Positions 1 through 10,299 of a stretch of 64,000 nt of DNA are shown here, in pieces. A program made the translations under genes and the position numbers. How positions within the stretch are numbered: the first letter of the stretch is position 1; every line of letters begins with the position of its first letter. The DNA comes from Diplocarpon mali. Taxonomy: Eukaryota; Ascomycota; Leotiomycetes; Helotiales; Drepanopezizaceae. The DNA is taken from contig JAENRP010000038.1 in the NCBI GenBank assembly GCA_024741835.1, positions 1 through 64,000 on the forward strand, in the 5' to 3' direction. The notes beneath the pieces were generated by a model. It saw only the letters and a program-made list of their open reading frames with translations. It did not search any database and had not been told where the DNA came from.

Positions 1-14
1 ATTTAATAGAAATA

Positions 15-220
15 ACTCTTAGGCTAAGACTGCAAGTAGATTTTATAAATTCGCTAATAATAACTCTTAGGCTAAAATCGTAAGTGAAATTCGCAGAAAT
101 GACTCTTAAGCTAGGATTGTAAGTAGATTTTGCTATTTTTAGGAAATCAACTCTTAAGCTAAGACTGCGAGTAGATCTTGCGGTTTTATTAAAAATAACT
201 CTTAAGCCAGGCTCGCAATT
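15..220 (+). repeat. Array of five 23-bp palindromic units in Copia-A
   Basis: Units start at 15, 63, 102, 150 and 198, so the periods are 48, 39, 48 and 48 bp, all multiples of three. Each has the form ACTC[CT/GC]AGGCC, one base, then a reverse-complement arm ending GAGT, here worn by RIP to forms such as ACTCTTAGGCTAAGA. The array is cut by the left edge of the window; the same array in Copia-B has eight units. Reading frame: T-L-R/K-L-x-L-x-V. Confidence 0.9.
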
Positions 221-229
221 GGAAAACAG

Positions 230-3186
230 CAAAACCTTAAACTGCTATTACTAGTCCTTTTTAGCCGCCGATAATAAAGTATTAACTAATAATAAGCTAC
301 TAAAGCTATTAAAAGCTGAAAGCCTATTAAAGTATTAGCTAATATATAAAAGATTTATATATTTAAAGCTAAAGAAATTGAAGGGCCTATATAAGGTCTA
401 AACCTTAAAATAGAAGATCTAAGTACTAAAGGATCACTTAATATACTAAATTTATAAGCTAATAAAACTTTAAAATTGGATATAAACTAAACTTAGTTTA
501 TAAAAAGATTTAATACTAGCGCTAATATCTATTGATACTATTAGACTATTTATAACCTTAATTAAAGGAAATAATTAGTTTTCTTAAATAGTAGATAACT
601 CTATTTAATAGATATAGACTATTTGCGCTAGGACCAAATCTAAGCTTATAGAAAAGCTGGAAACTTAGAAAGTAATAAAGGAACGCTAGACCTAATTAAA
701 GCTAATAGCTATTAGGTTTAATAATATATTAGAGATTAAGGCAAAGCTTAATAAATAGGCAAAATAAGGAGTTTATTATAAACTAACTATAATATATAAA
801 GGTTCCTATTAGAATAGTATCGCTAAGCGAAGTATTTAATAAGTAAAGACTGACTATTGCGCTCTATTGTAAGATGCTAACCTACTACTAGAATTCTAAG
901 ACCTTGCGATTAAGGCAGATATATACTTATAAAATAGAATAGGTAGTAGACTAATAGTTAATAGCACCCGAATATCGCTATATAAGGCATATTTCAAATA
1001 GAAACTAAGCCTAGACTATATTTGTATCTTTAAAAGCGTCTACTACTCTTATATTAGCCTAAAGTCCTAGCCTGTAGGTATAAAGAGTAAGAAGCTAATA
1101 GACTAAGGTAGAGAATATATATTTATTAGATATATTAAATAGATAATAAAGTAATAGATAGTATATGCGCTAGATCTAAGGCAAATAATCATATCCTTAA
1201 TAGTTGAGTTCAATAAAGCTTGAAATAGGAGGGAGCTATCCTTAAAGCTTTGCATACTTAGAGATTTGTAAGGTATACCACTTGATAGTAATACTATTAA
1301 GCTGAACTAATAACCCCTTTCTCTTAGCTTAGGTATATTAAGCGCACCTGCTAATCGACGACCTACTAATTGCCTAAAGGCCGAATAGACTATTCCTATC
1401 GTTTGCAAACTGCCTAAAGTATAAAACAACTTTAATATTATTATTCCTTTAATTAAAGCACCTAAGGTAAAGGATATTTCCAAAATAGGTATAAGTAATA
1501 ATAAGCCTTTACTATTAGAAAGCGGTTTCTTAGATAATAAGCCTATAGAACCTATAGCTAAACCTACGTCTTTAAAGAGAAATAGAGACCTAGAACTAAA
1601 AGATACCTTAGACGAACGCGAGTCTAAGCGTATCTAAGCTATAATAGCGCATAAGATCTATAAGCTTAAACTTTAATAAAGCTTTAATAAAGATAATATA
1701 TTCCTAGCCACTAAAGAGATAATGAAAATCTCTCTTTTAAAGATGTATAATAAAGCTATTAATGATCTAGAGAATAGAGTAGCATAGAGTAAGGCAATCT
1801 AAGAGGAGATAAGCTCTCTTATTGCAAATGGCATATAAATAAAGGAACTAATACCAAAGGATATAAACCTAGTATTAACAAAGTGGGTCTTTATAATTAA
1901 GATATATGCAGATAGGACCTTAGAATATTATAAGGCAAGGCTTATAATTAAGGGCTTCTCCTAATAGTATAAAGAAGACTACTTCGATATATTCGCGCTA
2001 ATAGTTCGCATAGATACCCTTTGCATATTTATAGCAATAGTAGCTGCTAAGGACCTTAAATGCAGATAGTATAATATTAAAAATGTATTTACTAAAGCGA
2101 TTATAAAGGAACGGATTTTTCTCTCTTAACCTAATAGTATTCTTATATGGTGCGGTCGGCTGGAGGGCCTTCATTGGGTCGCTAAGGAGGCTCGCAGAAG
2201 TAGGAGAAGATGATTGATTGTATTGTTCTCTAGTGTATGTATGGTAAGGAGACTTCGGAAAGAAAAGGGAGAGTCTATGACTAAGCAGAGTCACGTGGAG
2301 GGTCTCCAGAATAAGTGGAGACTCCGCCCATTCTGCACGATATCTTATATACGCTAGCCACTCTCTCTATATACTCCGCAGTATTTATAGGCTTAAACAA
2401 TCAGCCTATAATTAAAACCTCTTATATAGCTTTACTCTAATAGAAATAGGATTCATTTAAAGCTTAGCTAACCCTTATCTATTTACCTATATTAAGCGTA
2501 GAATCAAGTTATTACTATATATCGACAATATTGCTATAGCTGCGAAGATAACTACTTAATTAGATTAGTTCTTTATAACGATTTAAAAACATTTTAATAC
2601 TAAGGATCTAAGGGGAATTTATAAGATCCTTAGCATCTGTATTATAAGGAACCGCTCTACTTAAGAACTCTAGTTAGACTAAGAGTAGTATATTAAGAAG
2701 ATCCTAAATCGAATAGGACTTTCTGCTTATACTCCTAACTTTAAGCCAAAGTATACTCTAATTAAAGGAAAGTATAATAAGTTAAAGCCTACTAATAAAA
2801 ATAAGTAAAAAGGAGATTTAAAGAAGTACTAATAGGATATTAAAGCAATTATATATACTATAGTATATATAAGATCAGATATTGCCTTTATTATTAAGCA
2901 ACTTAATTAGAACTTAAAGGATCTGATAATTTAATATAAGAACGCAGTTAAGCGACTTAAAAGATACCTTCGATTAATAATTATATAAAAGGTAAGATAT
3001 AGACTAACGAAATATATAAGCGTAAAGCTTAAGGTATATACTAATTCCGATTGGGCAAATATAAAAGGTTGGAAAAGTATATCTAAAAGCGTATTAATAC
3101 TATATAGTAGACCTATATTATAAGGAAGTAAGAAGTAGAAATCAGTAGCTACTATAAGCACTAAGGTAAAATATATATTAATATTA
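230..3186 (+). pseudogene. Copia-A pol: integrase, RT and part of RNase H
   Basis: When TAA/TAG are read as Gln, the translation gives a Copia integrase core, then RT with KWVF near 1880 and a YKARL..KGF motif, and the catalytic YxDD region reads LLYIDNIAIAA near 2510-2545. The second catalytic Asp has become Asn, which fits G-to-A mutation. RNase H ends abruptly at the Copia-B insertion and continues at 9291-9620. Dozens of in-frame stops make it non-coding. A 194-bp insertion interrupts the RT at 2149. Confidence 0.88.
2149..2342. mobile_element. 194-bp MITE-like insertion with 8-bp target duplication
   Basis: Copia-B (near 7610-7640) reads straight through this point, but Copia-A carries 194 extra bases between two copies of TCTTATAT (2141-2148 and 2343-2350). 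The insert is clearly richer in G and C than its surroundings and keeps TG and CA dinucleotides, so it escaped RIP. The ends are imperfectly inverted (GGTGCGGTCGGCTGGAG at the left; the right end reversed reads TATCGTGCAGAATGGGCGGAG). An 8-bp duplication is typical of hAT-type transposition, but the family is inferred, not shown. No ORF of note. Confidence 0.75.
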
Positions 3187-3381
3187 TATTGAGATAGGTG
3201 ATATAGCCATCACTCTAATGTATTATTATATGACCCTACTGCTTAGTCAGTAGGATATTAATATATATATAGCTATAGGGAAGAAAGGGGTAACCTTCCT
3301 TCCTTAACTCTTATTAATATATTAACCATCGACCTTTAGAAGTTTCTATTACCTACTGCGCCGACTCACTTAAGCTCAATA
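3187..3381 (+). repeat. Copia-B 5' LTR (195 bp)
   Basis: It matches 9091-9285 throughout with scattered C/T and G/A differences. It contains an inverted repeat CCTACT..AGTAGG around 3235-3255. Its outer (left) edge keeps TG dinucleotides that are TA in the 3' LTR. Confidence 0.95.
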
Positions 3382-3392
3382 GGTTATAAGCC
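3382..3392 (+). promoter_or_regulatory. Primer-binding site for initiator tRNA-Met anticodon arm
   Basis: GGTTATAAGCC directly follows the LTR. With the RIP change TA back to TG it reads GGTTATGAGCC, complementary to the GGCUCAUAACC anticodon arm of eukaryotic initiator tRNA-Met. Priming by an internal half-tRNA is established for Copia elements. Confidence 0.75.
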
Positions 3393-3503
3393 TTAGATAG
3401 ACTGATAATAGATTATTAACTTCCCTTGGAAAGCACTTACGCTGCAACTGTTAGTAGGAAGTTGAATGAGACTTATAGTAAGAGGCGAGCAATCGGCGAA
3501 TAG

Positions 3504-3629
3504 GAGGTATAATTCCCTATTTAGCCAACCTATATTGCAAGAGGTATAATTCCTTACTCTATAACCCTTTGGTACTATAAGAGGTATGATTCTTTGCTTT
3601 ACTATGTTTTATAAGAGGTATGATTCCCT
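3504..3629 (+). repeat. Four spaced leader repeats in Copia-B
   Basis: The 15-mer GAGGTATRATTCYYT recurs at 3504, 3541, 3581 and 3615 with unrelated spacers, between the primer site and gag. The same set occurs inverted in Copia-C (38162-38302), so it belongs to the family and is not a local accident. Function unknown. Confidence 0.7.
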
Positions 3630-3762
3630 GCGTTACAGCTTAAAAACCCTTTTTAAGAAGAGGACTTCCTCTTTATTTAATACTTCTATAATACCTGCTA
3701 TTTAATCATTTCAACTTTTCGATAGGAGGAGTGCCTTTAACTATTTAATTTATTTGATTTTA

Positions 3763-6700
3763 AATGCAATTCTATTCGAAACGGTAATAGCATCTGATTC
3801 TAATCGAAATACTAAGCTTAGAGACTTCTAACTCTCTTAGAAGAACTAGCAACAATGGTTCGACGATTTAGAGCTTTACTTTAAAAGCAAAGGCATTAAA
3901 ATAGCGATTTAAAAGACACTTATTAAATACGTAAGAATAGCCCTTTATACTCCCTCTACTAATTCGTCTACTTCCACTTTAATAGCTAATACAACTACTA
4001 AGGATTTATTAGATATACTAAATAAGCTTAGCCTAAGAGCTTTAGTAGATAATAATTGAGAATCCTAAAGGTAGATTTTAAATGTAGAAAAGGAGAAGGA
4101 GTATAGGCTGGCCTTAGCTAAATGCAAGCTTAAGATCAATAGAGGTTTAAGCGATAAAAACTAAGATTTTATTTGAGTTTATAATAATGCGAAAATAAGA
4201 TAGGATACTTTAAAGGTAAAATACTCTTAGACAACTGCCCTTGATACCTAGCATCTGCTATAGTAGATCACTTCATTTTAATATAGAAAAGATAAAGATA
4301 GCAAGGATATAGATATAAATATAGACTCTGCTTAGTCTATATTGCGTAAAGTAAAGAGGAGAGTAAGAGCCGCAGATCCTAAGATAGCTATAACTTTTAG
4401 GGAAACTTAGCTTTTTAGTTTCTTACTTAATAGCCTCTCTTCTAAGTTTGCTATTATAAAATAATCTCTTCTTATCTAACCTAACCTTAAGATCTATAAG
4501 AAGATTAACCTCCTTTGAACTATTAAGTAAGACCTTGAAGGATACTCTAAATCGGCAAATGCCGCATTATAAGGCAATAATAAGCCTAAGAAGAGGAAGG
4601 AGCGTAGGATAAGCCTTTAAGCTTATCGGGGATACTACTTTTATAATAGTACTTATAATATTATTAATTGTAAAGTTAAAAGGCAATTGATCGATATAAT
4701 CGCTAGCTTTAATATTAAGAAGCAATCGAAGCAGAAGTTAAGAAGTAAACTGCCCTTATCCCGCCGAAGGCTATAACTACTAAAGAAAGGCAAAGGAAAA
4801 GGCTATTTAATCAGAACTTTAGCAAATACCTCTAATAATAATAGTAGGTCATTTAAACCTAAATCCACTTCTAATAATTTAAATGATAATTATAATAAAG
4901 ATGCCTATATTTTAAAAGCCGATCTCTATAAGATCCTTAAATCCGATTAGTATAGTGATACTAGTTGCATAGTATATATAACTAATAAACCCTACCTATT
5001 TAAAGGCCCGCTTACTAAAATAAAAAGGCGCTCTATTAAGGTTAGTAGTAGAAGGTTATATATAGACTCAATAGGTATAGTAGAGATAAATATTGCTAGC
5101 ATTTCTTTCCTTTTGCAAAATGTTCTCCTTATACTTAGCTTAAGCATCAATCTCTTATCTAGCTGCAAGATCTATATAAAGTTGAATTATATAAGAGTTT
5201 TTAATAATCAATTTATATAATTTATAAATAATAACTATAAAGTGATTTTTAAAGCTAAAATCAAAGATGGACTTTATATTATCTTAAAAGTAATATTATA
5301 GAAATTGACTCCTAGGCCAGACCTACGAGTGAATTCCTTTAAGGAAAGTGCACTCTCTGCCTTAATATAATTAAGTAAGGATAAGGAGAATAGATGGACT
5401 CTTAAGCTAGGATCATAAGTGAATTTGGCAGAAATGACTCTTAGGCTAGGACTGCGAGTAGATTCTGCAAATTCGCTAATAATAACTCTTAGGCTAGGAT
5501 CGCAAGTGAAATTTATAGAAATGACTCTTAGGCTAAGACTGCGAGTGAAATTCGCGAATTTGTTAAAGATAACTCTTAAGCTAGGACTGCGAGTGGATCT
5601 CGCTATTTCCAGGAAATCGACTCCTAAGCTAGGACTGCGAGTAGATCTTGCGGTTTTACTAAAAACGACTCCTAAGCTGGGCTTGCAATTGGAAAATGGC
5701 AAAACCTTAAACTGCTATTACTAGTCCTTTCTAGCTGCTGATAATGAAATATCGACTGACGATAGGCTATTAAAGCTATTAGAAGCCGAAAGCCTATTAA
5801 GGTATTAGCTAATATATAGAAGATTCGCGCATCTAAGGCTAGAGAAATTAAAGGGCCTATATAAGGTCTTGACCTTAAAACGGAAGATCCAAGTACTAAA
5901 GGATCGCCTAATATGCCGAATTTGCAAGCTAATAAAACTTCAAAATCGGACGCAAACTAAGCTTAGTCTATAGAAAGATTCGATACTAGCGCTAATATCT
6001 ATTAATACTACCGGACCATTTATAACCTCAATTAGAGGAAATAATTGGTTTTCTTAAATAGTAGATAACTCTACTTAGCAAATATAGACTATTTGCGCTA
6101 GGACCAAATCTAAGCTTATAGAAAAGCTGGAAACTTGGAAAGTGATAAAAGAACGCTAGACCTAGTTAAAGCTAATAGCTATTAGGTCTAATAATGTATT
6201 AGAGATTAGGGCAAAGCTTAACAAATGGGTAAAATAAGGAATTTGTTATAAACCAACTATAATATATAAAGGTTCCTACTAGAATAGCATTACTAAGCAA
6301 AGCATCTAGCAAGCAAAGACTAACTATTGCGCTCTACTGCAAGATGCTAACCTACTATTAGAATTCTAGGACTTTGCGATTAAAGCAGATATATACCTGC
6401 GAAATAGAATAGGTAGTGGACTAATAGTTAATAGCACCCGAATATCGCTATATAAGGCATATTTCAAATAGAAATTAAGCTTAGACTATATCTACGTCTT
6501 TAAAAGCGTCTGCTACTCCTATATTAGCCTAAAGTCCTAGCCTATAGGTATAAAGAGTAAGAAGCTAATAGACTAAGGTAGAGAGTATATATTTATTAGG
6601 TATATTAAACAGATAATAAAGCAATAGATAGTATATGCGCTAGATCTAAGGCGAGTAATTATATCCTTAGTAGTTGAGTTCGACGAATCTCGAAATAGGG

Positions 6701-8788
6701 GAGGAGCTATCCTTAAAGCTCTATATACTTAAAGATTCGCAAGGTATACCACTCGACGGTAATACTATTAAGCCGAACTAATAACCCCTTTCTCTTAGCT
6801 TAGGTATATTAAGCGCACCTGCTAATCGACGATTAGCTGGTCGTCCAAAGGCCGAATAGACCATTCCTATCGTCTGCAAACTGCCTAAAGTATAAAACAA
6901 CTTTGATATTATTATCCCTTTAGTTAAAGCGCTTATAGTAAAGGATGTTCCTAAAATAGGTATAAGTAACGATAAGCCTCTACTACTAGAAAGCGGTTCC
7001 TTAAATAATAAGCCTACGGAACTTATAGCTGAACCTACGTCCTTAAAGAGGAATAGAGACCTAGAACTGGAAGACACCTTAGATAAACGCAAGTCTAAGC
7101 GTATCTGGGCCATAATAGTATATAAGATCTATAAGCTTAAACTTTAATAGAGCTTTGACGAAGATAATGCGTTCTTAGCCGCTAAGGGGATAATGAAAAT
7201 CTCTCTTCTAAAGACGTACGATAAAGCTATTAATAACCTAGAGAATAGAGTAGTATAGAGTGAGGCAATCTAAGAGGAGATAAGCTCTCTTATTGCAAAT
7301 AGTATATAGATAGAGGAACTAACGCTAAAGGATGTGAACCTAGTATTAACAAAGTGGGTCTTTATAATTAAGATATATGTAGATAGAACCCTAGAGCGTT
7401 ATAAGGCAAGGCTTATAGCTAAGGGCTTCTCCTAATAGTATAAAGAAGACTATTTCAATATATTTGCGCTAATAGTTCGCATAAATACCCTTTGCATATT
7501 TATAGTAATAGTAGCCGCTAAGGACCTTAAATGCAGATAGTATAATATTAAAAATGCATTTACTAAAGCGATTATAAAGGAACGGATTTTTCTCTCCTAA
7601 CCTAATAGTATTCTTATATGCGCTAGCTACTCTCTTTGTATACTCCGTAGTATCTATAGACTTAAACAATCAGCCTGTAATTAGAACCTCTTATATAGCT
7701 CTGCTTTAGTAAAAATAGGATTCGTTCAGAGCCTAGCTAACCCTTGTCTATTTACCTATACTAAGCGTAGAATCAAGTTGCTACTATATATTAATGATAT
7801 TGCTATAGCTGCGAAAACAACTACTTAATTAGATTAGTTCTTTATAATAATTCGGAAACGTTTTAATACTAAGGATCTAAGGGGAATTCATAAGATCCTT
7901 GGCATCTGCATTATAAGGAACCGCTCTACTTAAGAACTCTAGTTAAATTAAGAGCAGTATATTAAGAAGATCCTAGACCGAATAGGACTCTCCACTTATA
8001 CTCCCAACTTTAAGCCAAAGCGTACTCCAATTAAAGGAAAGTATAATAAGTTGAAGCCTACTAATAAAAATAAGTAGAGAGGAGATTTAAAGAAGTACTA
8101 ATAGGACATTAGAGCGATTATATATACTATAGTATATATAAGACCAGATATCGCCTTTATTATTAGGCAACTTAGTCAGAACTTAAAGGATTTGACGATT
8201 CGATATAAGAATGTAGTCAAGCGACTTAAAAGGTACCTTCGATCGATAATTATATAAAAGGTGAGATATAGACTAATGAAACATATAAGTGTAAAGCTTA
8301 AGGTATATACCGATTCCGATTAGGCAAATATAAAAGGTCGGAAAAGTATATCTAAAAGCGTAGTAGTGCTATATAGCAGACCTATATCATAGGGAAGTAA
8401 GAAGTAGAAATCAATAGCTACTATAAGCACTAAGGCCAAATATATATCAATATTATCAAATTGCAAGCAAGGATTATAGATCGCTTAAATTCTAAAAGAT
8501 ATAGGTTTCGCTAAGTATATTAGACGAGATAGGAACTATATTAATCTCTAAGCAAATAATATAAGGGCGATTGCATTTGTAAAGAATCCACACTTATATA
8601 AGCGATCGAAACATATCGATATTGCCTACTACTTTATCCGCGACCTTATTATAAAGAATAAGTTATCGATTACCTATATCCCAACCGATCAAATAGTAGC
8701 AGATGGATTTATAAAGCTACTAGAGACAGTTATAAAGTTCGAAGCGTTTAAAGATATGCTAAAGTTGCAGAAGACAGTAGGGGCTTAG
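3763..8788 (+). pseudogene. Copia-B gag-pol polyprotein
   Basis: Domains in order: gag (frame includes QQWFDDLELYFKSKGI, near 3847-3900), retropepsin-like segment (near 4950, YSDT..YITNKPYLF, in place of the usual D-S-G), a stretch like the usual Copia NVLxxPxLxxNLLS segment (near 5120), palindrome array, integrase (near 5900-6660, GPF..IRGNNWFS), linker, RT (7352 onward, KWVF; catalytic YxDD near 7780-7800 reads LLYINDIAIAA), RNase H (STKAKYIS near 8420). The terminal TAG is at 8786-8788. gag to integrase lies in one frame and RT to the end in another: relative to A and C there is one extra G in the run at 6698-6704. All other breaks are RIP-type stops. The exact start codon is unclear. Confidence 0.9.
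5308..5690 (+). repeat. Array of eight 23-bp palindromic units in Copia-B
   Basis: Units start at 5308, 5398, 5437, 5485, 5524, 5572, 5620 and 5668 (spacings 90, 39, 48, 39, 48, 48, 48). All spacings are multiples of three, in the segment between protease and integrase. Spacers alternate between 16 and 25 bp and are themselves related (GAAATTCGCGAATTTG-like). In the coding frame the units read TLRLGLRV or TPRPDLRV. Because the unit is palindromic, the opposite strand also reads as a repeat peptide (TRSPSLRV). Confidence 0.93.
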
Positions 8789-8802
8789 CAGGCTTAAGGA
8801 CG

Positions 8803-8952
8803 ACTCCTAGGCCCGCCTTGCAAGTTAGGTCATATAATCTTATAAAGGAAAGTTTTTAAATCGACTCCTAGGCCTAGACCGTAAGTCAAGTTATATAGTC
8901 TTATAAAGGAATATCTTTTGGGAAATTTGACTCCTAATCCCGCCCTACAAGT
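8803..8952 (+). repeat. Three palindromic units in the Copia-B 3' untranslated region
   Basis: Units start at 8803, 8864 and 8930, just after the pol stop and before the 3' LTR. Spacings of 61 and 66 bp are not both multiples of three, unlike the coding array. Copia-A (9638, 9702) and Copia-C (32909, 32973) have only two units here, so B gained one by a roughly 60-bp tandem duplication. Confidence 0.88.
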
Positions 8953-9090
8953 AGGAATAGTAATTTTAATAGAGGTTGCTATTAATTAATTGTTTTTAAT
9001 TTAAAGAGATACCTAAGAGTTGGATTAGTGCAAAAGGATAATTGTTATTTTCCCAACTATAGGTCAATCGGAGTAAGGTCTGAGTAAGGG

Positions 9091-9285
9091 TATTAAGATA
9101 GGTAATATAGCTATCACTCTAATGTATTATTATATAACCCTACTACTTAATTAGTAGGATGTTAATACATATATAGCTATAAGGAAGAAAGGGGTAACCT
9201 TCCTTCCCTAACTCTTACTAATATATCGACCATCGACCTCTAGAAGTTTCCATTACCTACTGCGCCGACTCACTTAAGCTCAATA
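9091..9285 (+). repeat. Copia-B 3' LTR (195 bp)
   Basis: It is the same length as the 5' LTR and begins TATTAAG where the 5' copy has TATTGAG. A purine-rich stretch (GAGTAAGG..GAGTAAGGG) directly upstream is the likely polypurine tract. The right flank repeats the TATTA target site (9286-9290). Confidence 0.95.
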
Positions 9286-9896
9286 TATTATTAAATTGTA
9301 AGTAAGGATTATAAATCGCTTAAGTTTTAAAAGATATAAGTTTCACTAAGTATATTAGATAAGATAAAAACTATATTAATCTTTAAGTAAATAATATAAG
9401 GGCGATTGTACTTATAAAGAATCTATACTTATATAAGCGATCGAAATATATTAATATTACCTACTACTTTATCTACAACCTTATTATAAAGAATAAGTTA
9501 TCAATTACTTATATCTTAATTAATTAAATAATAGCAAATGGATTTATAAAGCTACTAAAGATAGTTGTAAAGTTCGAAGCATTTAAAGATATACTAGGGT
9601 TATAAAAGATAGTAAGGGCTTAATAGGCTTAAGGATAACTCTTAGGCCTAGACTGTAAGTTAAGTTATATAGTCTTATAAAGGAACGCTTTTAGAAATTT
9701 AACTCTTAGTCCCACCTTATAAGTAGGATTAGTAATTTTAATAAAGGTTACTATTAATTAATTGTTTTTTTAATTTAAAGAGATACTTAAGAGTTGGATT
9801 AGCGCAAAAGGATAGTTATTATTTTCCCAACTATAGGTTAATTAGAGTAAGGTTTAAGTAAGGGTATTAAGATAGGTAATATAGCTATTACTCTAA
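9286..9896 (+). mobile_element. Copia-A, middle part: end of RNase H, 3' UTR, LTR start
   Basis: It resumes RNase H exactly where 3186 stops and parallels Copia-B 8447-9120. Two palindromic units lie at 9638-9660 and 9702-9724. The 3' LTR starts at 9865 and is interrupted after 32 bp at 9896 by Gypsy-X (target TCTAA, 9892-9896). Confidence 0.93.
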
Positions 9897-10032
9897 TATG
9901 AGCAATGGCACGAATGTGCAGATATGGGAGGTAGAAGAAAAAGGTGTCCATTATCTCTTAAGGAAAGCGAGTATTATATATAACCTGCTTCTACTGCGCA
10001 CCTGCTTATAATCTACTGCGCACCTGCCTATA
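9897..10032 (-). repeat. Gypsy-X 3' LTR (136 bp)
   Basis: It equals 32124-32259 apart from RIP changes. It contains a direct duplication of CTACTGCGCACCTGCYTATA (two copies, 9993-10032). Just inside it, TCCCTTTT on the plus strand is a short purine tract in the element's sense. Confidence 0.92.
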
Positions 10033-10299
10033 ATAGTCCCTTTTAAGCTATTTGCATATCCTTATATTAAATTAATCTAGAATATAGAAGTAAAGTAAAT
10101 TATCGCAAGCTAGTATAGTTTTCTTCTTAAAACTTGCGATTGATAATTAATATTAAAGCAACTCGCCTCCTTAATTATTGTAATGAATTTTGTTTCCTAC
10201 TAATATTATATCCTAATTTAAGTATAGTAAAGGAAGAAGAATATTAAAGCAAGAAGTAAAGTATAATAAAATAACTTAGTGATTAATAGGTCGCATTAA

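Larger units (their letters stand above)
1..3186 (+). mobile_element. Copia-A, left visible part (host of Copia-B)
   Basis: This is the RIP-degraded internal region of a Ty1/Copia element whose 5' end lies outside the window. It holds a palindrome array (15-220), integrase (about 380-1215), reverse transcriptase (about 1880-2600) and the start of RNase H (about 2870-3186). The reading frame breaks at 3186 in the middle of RNase H, where Copia-B begins, and resumes at 9291 after the duplicated TATTA (3182-3186 and 9286-9290). It is the same family as Copia-B and Copia-C but more TA-rich, as expected for an older copy. Confidence 0.93.
3187..9285 (+). mobile_element. Copia-B, full-length Ty1/Copia element
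   Basis: A complete 6,099-bp element with two 195-bp LTRs, inserted in Copia-A RNase H with target duplication TATTA on both sides. LTR termini read TATTGAG..CTCAATA; the better-preserved terminus of Copia-C (TGTTAAG) shows the original was TGTTGAG..CTCAACA. Order: LTR, primer site, leader repeats, gag, protease, palindrome array, integrase, RT, RNase H, three palindromes, 3' LTR. Non-functional because of RIP stops and a one-base insertion. Confidence 0.96.

Noticed and set aside
2149..2342. SINE or tRNA-derived element for the 194-bp insertion
   Set aside because: No convincing A or B box and no A-rich tail; the 8-bp duplication and weakly inverted ends fit a DNA-type element better.
5274..5702. 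Minus-strand ORF of 142 codons with repeated TRSPSLRV, resembling a repeat effector protein
   Set aside because: It is the antisense reading of the palindrome array inside Copia-B gag-pol. Palindromes read similarly on both strands, and the mapped frame of the element is plus.
6778..7113. Minus-strand ORF of 111 codons in Copia-B
   Set aside because: It is antisense to the integrase-RT linker, which reads well on the plus strand in the RT frame.
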